DNA of 64,000 nucleotides. Origin: Candidozyma auris (taxonomy: Eukaryota; Ascomycota; Pichiomycetes; Serinales; Metschnikowiaceae). Position 1 is the stretch's first letter, and every line of letters starts with the position of its first letter. Below are positions 51,381 through 62,057 of the stretch, piece by piece. The notes beneath the pieces were generated by a model. It made no database searches and was not told where the DNA came from. It saw only the letters and a list, made by a program, of their open reading frames with translations. The DNA is taken from NCBI RefSeq assembly GCF_003013715.1, contig NC_072812.1, positions 1,426,001-1,490,000 of the forward strand, given 5' to 3'. Position numbers and translations under genes: made by a program.

Positions 51381-52778
51381 CTAAAGGACCACATCCCATA
51401 TTGCTTGGGGCCCTCTTTCCTCGTATATATCAGTATCGATGAATGAATCGCCACCATGGTTGGAATTAGCACCAAATACCTGTTTGGAGTATATCTCTCC
51501 TCCCAAGAAGTACACATCTAGCCAAGAGCCGCCGTGTTCTTTGGGACGTTTCCATTCAGGGAAGTAATCTGGATGTTTCGCAAGCTTTACCAGCGAAGGG
51601 TTCTGAAGAGGACCAGAGCCTTTTGAGTCTTGAGAGGCGTCATCGGTTTGTTGATAGGCTGCGATAGTAGAGTTGATGCCATTCTCCGTTACCTTACGGC
51701 CCTTCTTAGTATTGGGTGGTCTTACCAAATAACGCTCACAGAGCTTGAAAATAACTGATTGCTTCAAGCCCTCAATATGGAAAGTAGACCCTGTGAGAAT
51801 TATGTTATCGTAGCACTCTTGTCTCTTATCCAAGTCAGGAATAGCCTGCAATGATTCGTATATGGCCGTACAAAGCGCATCCACTAACTTGTCAGCTCCC
51901 TGAAAACGTTCTTTACCAATGTAAATTTTGTTGCCCGAAATAGGATCTTTGAACCAGTTCTTCTCCAATTCACTATTGGGCTTCTTTTCTTCCTCGCTCT
52001 CATTGTCGTCTGCTTTCTCGTCCGAAACACCAATTCCGTTTTGATTTTCTTCAGTCACCAATTTAGCAACATCAAAATCGTCATCTTGATTGGTCTTATC
52101 CTCCTTGAGGTCGGCAAGAGAGTAGAAAGACTCGCTGTGATCACTCAATACTTCGTAGATTTTTGAATGCTTCAAAGCCGTGATTTGTGCCTCCGACAAA
52201 TGAGGTAACAACTTCCTTAATTCATCGGTGATAGATTTTCCTCCAATCTCGAGACGCTTCCCAGCGTGCTTTATGGCGGTTCCACCGATCACAGGCATGA
52301 CTTGAGAACTCTCATGGCCGACATTAACCACCAAAGCAGATGACATTGTAGCGAGACCAAAAGTAGACGCTATCGAGAGATCCAAAATGTTGAACGCTGT
52401 GAATTCCAAAGTCTCGAATACATATCTTGTAATTTGCTCCACAGCAGAACGTGAGTAGGATAAGGAAGGTACGATTAATAATAGGGATACCTGGTTGATG
52501 GTAAGAATAGGGTATCTGGCGATGATCGTTTGTAAAACAAACTTCAAAAGAGCCTGATATGCTTTAATGTCAACAATTCGTGAACTTTGTACAGGCCATA
52601 TCTCCTCGTAGTTGCCAGTATTCGCAGGGTGATATACGTTGCTAGACTTGTCGAGGTAAACAGCCGTAGGAATCTTATACTGTGGAGGGGATAACGAGTC
52701 TTGCAAGCCAAATGTGAATAAGGTATGTTGAGACCCAGTATGAATTATGAGAAAATTCTCCTCACGAAAGAGTGGCAT
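51381..52778 (-). CDS. ARP9: Actin-related protein Arp9 (RSC and SWI/SNF)
   Basis: 465 residues (baker's yeast 467). Arp9 forms a dimer with Arp7 on the HSA helix of Sth1/Snf2 and couples ATP use to nucleosome remodelling. The actin fold is degenerate: the N-terminal MPLFREENFLIIHTGSQ replaces the usual nucleotide loop, and VVNVGHESSQVMPVIGG stands where actin has DxGxGxT. Family blocks are clear: GGKSITDELRKLLP, KSKIYEVLS-like, RFQGADKLVDAL, ILTGSTFHIEGLKQ, and the C-terminus HPDYFPEWK followed by FLGGEIYSKQVF and AIWDV. A Glu/Asp-rich insert (about 225-285) is also present in relatives. Confidence 0.95.
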   Translation of the reverse strand: MPLFREENFLIIHTGSQHTLFTFGLQDSLSPPQYKIPTAVYLDKSSNVYHPANTGNYEEIWPVQSSRIVDIKAYQALLKFVLQTIIARYPILTINQVSLLLIVPSLSYSRSAVEQITRYVFETLEFTAFNILDLSIASTFGLATMSSALVVNVGHESSQVMPVIGGTAIKHAGKRLEIGGKSITDELRKLLPHLSEAQITALKHSKIYEVLSDHSESFYSLADLKEDKTNQDDDFDVAKLVTEENQNGIGVSDEKADDNESEEEKKPNSELEKNWFKDPISGNKIYIGKERFQGADKLVDALCTAIYESLQAIPDLDKRQECYDNIILTGSTFHIEGLKQSVIFKLCERYLVRPPNTKKGRKVTENGINSTIAAYQQTDDASQDSKGSGPLQNPSLVKLAKHPDYFPEWKRPKEHGGSWLDVYFLGGEIYSKQVFGANSNHGGDSFIDTDIYEERGPQAIWDVVL

Positions 52779-52920
52779 ATCTAGTTGAAGTACTTCAAGT
52801 AGTGAAAGATTGAGACTATGTTATTTGATAGCGTGAGCGAGGCACGACCTTCATTACGAGCGAGCAACAGGATGCAGCTCAACCTCAGGCTCGCGAGACG
52901 CGCCGCTTAATTCACGCTGC
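52779..52920. promoter_or_regulatory. 142 bp divergent promoter ARP9/CDC9 with ACGCG core
   Basis: Very short shared promoter. GACGCGCC at 52896-52903 contains the MCB core ACGCG, about 20 bp before the first CDC9 ATG. CDC9 is a known MBF target in baker's yeast. The element could also affect which CDC9 start codon is included in the mRNA. Confidence 0.4.
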
Positions 52921-55173
52921 ATGTTTCATCGCTGGGCGTTGTCTTTACCTATAACCCATATTCTTCGTCCAGCAGCTCTTACTTCAAGGCATAGAATATT
53001 TATAAATAACAGGATGGAACAGCAATCTATAATGAGGTTTTTCGGCCTGAAGAAGGACCAGCCTGATTCCCTCAAGAGAAAGCGGCTGGGTGACGATGAG
53101 AAGAGGGCCAAGGTACAGAAGATCCAAAGAACGGTGGAGGCCAAGCCTATAACGAGCAGCCTGCCCAACAATGGCACGTCAGAGAGTTCAAAGGAGGCGA
53201 ATGTTGAGCGAGATGGCGAGTCCCTGAGTGAAGGTGATGCTGAGGATGCTGCAAAGCTTATCAAGCTCTCAGAGCAATCTCACAAACATAAAGACCTTGC
53301 TGAAGGCAACAAACTCCCGTACTCCGCGATAACTAACACTTTGGAGAAGATCGAGCACGAGAGCTCTCGATTGAAAATCACTGCTCTTGTCTCTGAATTC
53401 TTCCTTGAGACTTTGGAGCAATACAGACTGCCTGACAAGCTCGTGAAAATTGTATACCTTTTCATCAATAGATTGGGACCTGACTATGAACCTGATCTTG
53501 AATTAGGTTTGGGAGAGACTCTTTTGATCAAGGCAATCAGCGAATGTTACGGTAGGGCTCCTGCCCACATCAAGAAAGACTATCATGAGGTCGGTGACTT
53601 GGGCCTTGTGGCCCAAAAGTCCAGGTCCGGTCAGCCCACGATGTTCAAGCCAGCACCACTAGATGTTGAAACCGTTTTCGAGAATCTCACTAAGATCGCC
53701 AAAGCAACAGGAAAGGACTCACAAGCAAAGAAAGTTGGTATCATACATAGAATGTTGACCGCATGTGACTTAAAGAGCAACGAAGCCAAATTTCTTATCA
53801 GATCCCTTGAGGGTAAGTTGAGGGTCGGCCTTGCTGAAAAGACTGTGCTTGTTGCTTTAGCCCAAGCCCTTCTCCAATATGAGAAAAAGGGCGAACGTGT
53901 ATTGCCAAGTACGCTACTCAAGGCTGAGGATACCATCAAAGAAGCCTTCTCCTTAGTTCCAAACTACGAGATTGTCATCCGGAAGAGCTTTGAACATGGC
54001 ATATTGAACTTGCTCGATCACTGCAGCTTGACACCTGGTGTGCCCTTGAAACCCATGTTAGCTAAGCCAACAAAGTCTGTGGGTGAAATCTTGGACAGAT
54101 TTCAAGGACAGGAGTTCACATGTGAATACAAATATGACGGTGAAAGAGCTCAAGTGCATCTCTTAGAGGATGGAATGGTTAGAATTTACTCAAGGAATTC
54201 TGAAGACATGTCTGAAAGGTATCCAGACTTAGTCGGTATCATTAAGGACTTCATCAAGAAGACCGATGATGACACCTCTTCAAAAAGTCCTACCTCTCTC
54301 ATCTTGGACTGTGAAGCGGTGGCATGGGATAGAGAAGCGAAGAAGATTCTTCCCTTTCAAGTCCTCTCGACAAGAAAAAGAAAAGATGTTAGCGAGGACA
54401 GCATTAAAGTGCATATCTGTCTTTTTGCATTTGACCTATTATACCACAACGGAACCTCGCTCATAACGAAGTCTTTGCAGGAGAGGCGAGATATACTTTT
54501 CAATAACTTCCAAACAATCGATGGCAAATTCCAATTTGCCACGTATAAAAATTCTTCGGATCTCGATGAACTTCAGGCATTCTTGGATCAATCTGTTAAG
54601 GACTCTTGTGAAGGTTTGATGGTGAAGATGCTTCATGGAAGTGAGTCATTTTACGAACCCTCGAAACGGTCGAGAAATTGGTTAAAACTCAAGAAAGATT
54701 ATTTGAGTGGTGTCGGTGACTCCTTAGATTTAGTGGTAATTGGAGCCTATATTGGAAGAGGAAAGAGGACTGGTGGCTACGGTGGTTTTCTTTTGGCGTC
54801 TTACAACGATGATACCGGTGAGTATGAAACTGCTTGTAAGATTGGCACTGGATTTTCTGAGGAAGACTTGGCGACTCTCAGTACAAAGCTTAAACCAACG
54901 GAAATATCGCAACCGAAGGCTTTCTACACATACGACACTACTAGCTCCAACGCGCTACCGGACGTGTGGTTTGAACCGACCACTGTCTTCGAGGTTTTGA
55001 CGGCTGATCTTTCATTAAGTCCAGTGTATAAAGCTGCTCATTCCGAATACGGGAAGGGAATTTCGTTACGCTTTCCACGATTCATTAGAGTAAGGGATGA
55101 CAAGGGAGTCGAGGACGCTACAACTTCTACGCAAGTTGCCGAGTTGTACGACAGGCAAGCCAATATAAATTAA
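52921..55173 (+). CDS. CDC9: DNA ligase I, nuclear and mitochondrial
   Basis: ATP-dependent ligase that seals Okazaki fragments and repair nicks. 750 residues from the first ATG (baker's yeast 755). Residues 1-31 form a basic, acid-free mitochondrial-type leader. A second Met at residue 32 (base 53014) starts the nuclear form, which opens directly with a PCNA-binding PIP box, QQSIMRFF (34-41). The DNA-binding domain lies at about 130-340. The adenylation motif EYKYDGERAQ has the active lysine at 404, followed by ligase motifs through LKKDY near 580, then the OB domain ending about 735. Both start codons are likely used, as in baker's yeast. Confidence 0.96.
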   Translation: MFHRWALSLPITHILRPAALTSRHRIFINNRMEQQSIMRFFGLKKDQPDSLKRKRLGDDEKRAKVQKIQRTVEAKPITSSLPNNGTSESSKEANVERDGESLSEGDAEDAAKLIKLSEQSHKHKDLAEGNKLPYSAITNTLEKIEHESSRLKITALVSEFFLETLEQYRLPDKLVKIVYLFINRLGPDYEPDLELGLGETLLIKAISECYGRAPAHIKKDYHEVGDLGLVAQKSRSGQPTMFKPAPLDVETVFENLTKIAKATGKDSQAKKVGIIHRMLTACDLKSNEAKFLIRSLEGKLRVGLAEKTVLVALAQALLQYEKKGERVLPSTLLKAEDTIKEAFSLVPNYEIVIRKSFEHGILNLLDHCSLTPGVPLKPMLAKPTKSVGEILDRFQGQEFTCEYKYDGERAQVHLLEDGMVRIYSRNSEDMSERYPDLVGIIKDFIKKTDDDTSSKSPTSLILDCEAVAWDREAKKILPFQVLSTRKRKDVSEDSIKVHICLFAFDLLYHNGTSLITKSLQERRDILFNNFQTIDGKFQFATYKNSSDLDELQAFLDQSVKDSCEGLMVKMLHGSESFYEPSKRSRNWLKLKKDYLSGVGDSLDLVVIGAYIGRGKRTGGYGGFLLASYNDDTGEYETACKIGTGFSEEDLATLSTKLKPTEISQPKAFYTYDTTSSNALPDVWFEPTTVFEVLTADLSLSPVYKAAHSEYGKGISLRFPRFIRVRDDKGVEDATTSTQVAELYDRQANIN

Positions 55174-55220
55174 GTGAAAATATCACAAAATGAATGCTTA
55201 TAGATGTCATCTTTGGGTCT

Positions 55221-57593
55221 CTACGAGGCGTCGGAATTATTTTCTCTGCCCTCTCTGATTCTTGATCTGATTTTCTCGCCCAACAAATGTCTTTTCTGAG
55301 GAGAGCTGATCGCATACTGAGCTGAAAGTTTCGATCCAGGTAATTTGGTAGCAGCGAAATTGAGTTCCATGTGTGAGCTATCACGAGACAAGGAAACAGG
55401 TGTCGAAGCTTGCTTGTAGTTAAAGTCGTCCGCCATTGAAATAGTAGAATTGAGAGCCTTAATGTCCACATCAGAATTTTTGGCATTAGCATGCAATGAA
55501 TAGTCTGAAAACATTGGAATATTGGTGTAGGACATATCCGAGTTCACGAGAGAAACACCATCGGACATTGACAGAGACTGGTTGAGTGACAAGTCGCTGT
55601 CACTAGGTGTTGTAGCCAATGTCAGGCCGTCGCCATCACCCTCGTCCTTATTCTTCGCCTTAAGCTTCTTCTTCTTCTTTGCCTTTCTTTGAGACTTCCT
55701 TCTGTTTCTTAATTCTTGTGTCTTCAATTCCTCTTCCTCATCGGAGTCGATATATTGAATTTCATCTGTGACGTTCAAATGCTCCTTCAACTCAAGTAAG
55801 TTGAAGTCATTAGGGAACAACTCGGGACCAAATTTATTAACAACTTCAGTTATCTGTTCGGACAATTCCTTTCTTTTCTGTTTGAGCTCACTAATGGCAT
55901 TCCCTGAAAAAATTGAAAGATAAAGAGGTCTTATCGACTTGAACAAATCCATACCCTGTTCACCAGTGATCAAGGCAGAATAGGTCACCAATACACCCAA
56001 CATGTAGAGGGAAAACCACAAGGTCACCGACCCAAGAGTAGACATGTAGTGATGTGTTTTGCAATACCAAGTTCCCATGGATGCATAAAAACTGTAAAGC
56101 AAAGGGGCAATGATTAAACTGATAAGAATTTTCCATGTAGCCACCACGTCATTGGCTTTAATTTTGACTGTGGAGTTGGCCAAAGCAGTCTTTGCCTTCT
56201 TCATGGAAAACAACTTTGAGATTATGAAAACAGGAGAAAAAAGAACAATGCCGGGAAATGCAAGAACTGCAAAAAAGATTAGCGTGATTATGCGAGCTAT
56301 GAAGATTGGAAGTAAGCGGATCTTATGGGACTCATCGCAATCTTCAACATGATGGTCGGGCAAGTACAAATGCTTCAAAAGCTTATTGTATTCCAAAACC
56401 TTTTGTTTCGATTCTTGAATCTCAGGTCGATCCTTATATGTTTCGTAACCCAATACCAATCTTCTATTCATCTCAACAACCAATGGCAAAGGTAAATACT
56501 GGGCAAAGTTACCGGCGTACAATCTTCTTGCAGCTTGAATAACCATCAAAGTCTCGTAGTCCTGGCAATTTACAGTGACTGCCCGCAATCCGTTTGTCAC
56601 AATCTCCAACAATTCCTTCACGGCTTCACGACTTGTTTGAGGATTGCTGTACTTCTTGACAAGTTCTTTAGGAATTTCAATTGGGTGTCCAAATTCAATA
56701 ACAGCTCTAGATCTAAACCTGTGTGCATTAAAATAGTTCATACCGCATGGCACTATCTTAACGTTACAATCAGGATCATTTTTCATTGCACCTAGTGCCA
56801 TAATGGCAACACCCGCCTTTAGCGGAAGCATATCTGTTCTGTCATGAGAACCACCCTCCGGGAAGATTCCCAAGCAGTTGCCAGCACTCAAGTGCTGAAA
56901 GACAAATTTGTAGACATGACCCTGGTCAATCTTGTCAGCAACCTTGAAACGGGTGCCTTGTTTCAAGAGCTGTTTCACTTTTTCAGAAGATTTAAATTCT
57001 TTCCTGATTATGAGCTCAGTGTCAGAAACAACCTCTGCAATCTCGGTAGCACCAAGAGACTCGGGAAGAGCGATGAGCCCTCGAGCCATGCATTCCTCAA
57101 TGAAGTGAGTTCCCTTTCCCTTGACCTTCAAAGGGTCGGAGTCGAAATCAACGTAAATTTTACCGGTAGCTGGGCGCAACATATCCTGAGCTCTAGCGAC
57201 AGGCACAGCGAGCTGGACTCTCGAAAGAGTGCCGATTATCTTGTGGAGATACGATTTCATTGCAATGAGGAAAGAAATTCTTCTACCAGCTTCTTTCTTC
57301 ACCTGTTTCATTAAAACAATTGGATCAACAAATTGGTTAGCATGAGGTGCAGCAACGAAAATGACAGGCCCACTTTTGGGGAGGCGAAAAGCACCTCTGG
57401 GCCTTATTTCTCGGAAGAAACAGTCGAACACGACCGACCAAAACCAGAGCAAAAGGTCATAGAGCCAGAGCTGTGTGCGAGTGAAAGGCTTGTACTCCAT
57501 TTGAGGAAGAGCACTCCTAGGAGCTGGCGTAGCCGATTTAGTAGAGTTTGATCTTGACCTAGGCGAGGCGCCCGAAGAAATGTCTTCAGGCAT
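55221..57593 (-). CDS. SCT1: Glycerol-3-phosphate/DHAP acyltransferase (Sct1/Gpt2)
   Basis: First acylation step of glycerolipid synthesis in the ER. 790 residues (Sct1 759, Gpt2 743). Acyltransferase motifs: APHANQFVDP (motif I with the catalytic His and Asp), a GTLSRVQLAVPVARAQD block near residue 120, FPEGGSHDRTDMLPLKAG (motif III), and IVPCGMNYF (motif IV). Three to four membrane helices lie between about 435 and 560. The C-terminal tail is Ser/Asp-rich and includes a Lys-rich block (KKKKKLKAK, about 640). Baker's yeast has two paralogues, and I cannot decide which this is. It converges with CDC9 (47 bp) and is divergent from FOX2. Confidence 0.9.
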   Translation of the reverse strand: MPEDISSGASPRSRSNSTKSATPAPRSALPQMEYKPFTRTQLWLYDLLLWFWSVVFDCFFREIRPRGAFRLPKSGPVIFVAAPHANQFVDPIVLMKQVKKEAGRRISFLIAMKSYLHKIIGTLSRVQLAVPVARAQDMLRPATGKIYVDFDSDPLKVKGKGTHFIEECMARGLIALPESLGATEIAEVVSDTELIIRKEFKSSEKVKQLLKQGTRFKVADKIDQGHVYKFVFQHLSAGNCLGIFPEGGSHDRTDMLPLKAGVAIMALGAMKNDPDCNVKIVPCGMNYFNAHRFRSRAVIEFGHPIEIPKELVKKYSNPQTSREAVKELLEIVTNGLRAVTVNCQDYETLMVIQAARRLYAGNFAQYLPLPLVVEMNRRLVLGYETYKDRPEIQESKQKVLEYNKLLKHLYLPDHHVEDCDESHKIRLLPIFIARIITLIFFAVLAFPGIVLFSPVFIISKLFSMKKAKTALANSTVKIKANDVVATWKILISLIIAPLLYSFYASMGTWYCKTHHYMSTLGSVTLWFSLYMLGVLVTYSALITGEQGMDLFKSIRPLYLSIFSGNAISELKQKRKELSEQITEVVNKFGPELFPNDFNLLELKEHLNVTDEIQYIDSDEEEELKTQELRNRRKSQRKAKKKKKLKAKNKDEGDGDGLTLATTPSDSDLSLNQSLSMSDGVSLVNSDMSYTNIPMFSDYSLHANAKNSDVDIKALNSTISMADDFNYKQASTPVSLSRDSSHMELNFAATKLPGSKLSAQYAISSPQKRHLLGEKIRSRIREGRENNSDAS

Positions 57594-58305
57594 GACCCTT
57601 GAAAAGAGAGATGGAGCTTCTCGTTGATGAAAGATGGGAAGTAACTAAGGTGATCTTAGAGATTCTACGCTTCTCACGAAAAGGGGGACTTCTGGGTGAA
57701 ATTGGGAAGGGTGTACGGGTTTCGCTGGCCGTAAATAATATTCCCAATGCACAAGTGGGTTTGGTTGGCCGAAGATGCTGTTTAACAAAAAGCAGGGTAA
57801 AAATTTGGTCCTCAAGGGCCTGTCAGAATGGCTGCAAAAAAAATCACCAGGTGCCAAAATGCAAGAATAGAAAGTACACCACTTCACAGTTTGCGCCCTG
57901 CAGAGACCGCCAACAATACCCTAAGAAATATTCACGAGAAAACATAAAAGTCCTCCAGCCCACCCAAGGAAACATCCTTAGCATATGAGGAAGCCATTGC
58001 AAAGAGACAAAATACCCCTTAGAATAATTAAATAAGGATATAGCACATTCTCTTTCATTTCGTGGAAATCAATGGTAACGGCCACCGGTAAGACCGTTGG
58101 GGCGCACGGGCGTTAATGGTAGTGGTAAAAGTGCGCTTTTCTGAACTGTCACATGGGACCCAAAAGGAGGTGCAAGATGGAGCAGCAATGAAAATGTCAC
58201 AAATGAGGTCTGCTCACGAATGATCTATAATTTTAGTGTTCGTATCGAATAACGAGCACAGTCTGTTTGATTTCGTTATTTGTTCTTCTTCTCGCCTGCT
58301 TATTT

Positions 58306-58336
58306 CTTTTTTTTTTTTCTTTTTTTTTTTTTTTTA
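58306..58336 (+). repeat. T-rich tract
   Basis: Nearly pure T over 31 bases with two C interruptions, centred about 890 bp before FOX2. Likely a nucleosome-poor segment between the two divergent promoters. Confidence 0.5.
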
Positions 58337-58801
58337 AGTCCTTTTACACTTCTTTGGTAGAAATATCTATGTGGTTGCGAAATGGCGAGCACACTCCAGA
58401 CTAGCTACATGTAGTGAAAGCGGTTCCAAGGTACAAATTATCTACACCATCTCAATTACCTGAACGTACAAATCGGAACTTTTCTACCTTCAAATTCTTC
58501 TTTTTTTATACCTTTCGCTTGTTGCCTCAATAGGCGACGGGGAAAGTGTTCTAGGAGTACGTACGGGTTGTGTCCGCGGCCTTGGGGCTAGATGGCTCTG
58601 CCAATACAGGTTTGGTGCGACTGGGGATCTCCCCGTGAACTCACCATATAGCCTCTCACGGCCGGCGCAAACCAATATGACAGGAGAAAAAAATGTCAAC
58701 CTCAGGTCTTCCATCATTTTCTTCCGCGGGCTTCCATTGATTACAAAACCAGCGTTGAAACCAGCCTGTTGTTAAGACAGCGTACAGGCACAAGTCGTTA
58801 A

Positions 58802-59074
58802 CCGAGGTCCTGTGGTGGTCGCAATATGGCGTGCTCGGGCCTCGGGAGCATGATTCCCAAGGAATTACCAAGGGAAAAAGACCCATACATCAATGTCCGT
58901 TAAATCCAAGGCCGCCATGGCGGTGAACTGACGGATAAGGAAGTTTCTGATGATGACAGGAAATGGTGTTTCTGAATAATTGGAGTGCTTTTGATAAGTC
59001 GATACTGGGCGCCACTCTTTCACCCCGGCTGCAAAGAGGACCCAAGGGAGCCCATGGCGGCCTGCATACCTCGG
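58802..59074. promoter_or_regulatory. Three CCTCGG fatty-acid-response motifs upstream of FOX2
   Basis: CCGAGG (58802-58807), CCTCGG (58840-58845) and CCTCGG (59069-59074), between 135 and 407 bp before the ATG. CCTCGG is the core site of FarA/FarB in Aspergillus, and Candida Ctf1 is their relative controlling beta-oxidation genes. Three copies in 273 bp are far above chance (about 0.13 expected). Confidence 0.6.
58913..58924. promoter_or_regulatory. 12-bp palindrome CCGCCATGGCGG (CCG-N6-CGG)
   Basis: Perfect palindrome in the FOX2 promoter with CCG and CGG triplets six bases apart, the kind of site used by Zn2Cys6 dimers. Its CCATGGCGG half recurs at 59052-59060. Binding factor unknown. Confidence 0.45.
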
Positions 59075-59121
59075 TATTTCCGGGGAAACTTCACAGGCGC
59101 TCACCCCGCAAAAAACCACAA

Positions 59122-59127
59122 TATATA
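59122..59127 (+). promoter_or_regulatory. TATA box of FOX2
   Basis: TATATA 82 bp before the FOX2 start codon, followed by a C/T-rich leader. A consensus TATA fits a strongly inducible gene. Confidence 0.5.
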
Positions 59128-59202
59128 GTGACAGTTTTCCACACACCTTTTCTCTCCCCTGTAATAAAGAAACAACCTTTTCCCTAAGCTTCTGTTTCTT
59201 AA

Positions 59203-61932
<2,730 letters not shown>

Positions 61933-62057
61933 ATGAGTTAACGGTCTATTTATTTTTTTACGATGAGATATATTTTCAAATTCAGTTACGTTTCAGATGA
62001 TGTAGAATAGTAATATCGGTAGATAATGTTCTTGTAATGCAAGTTTGTTTGATGATT

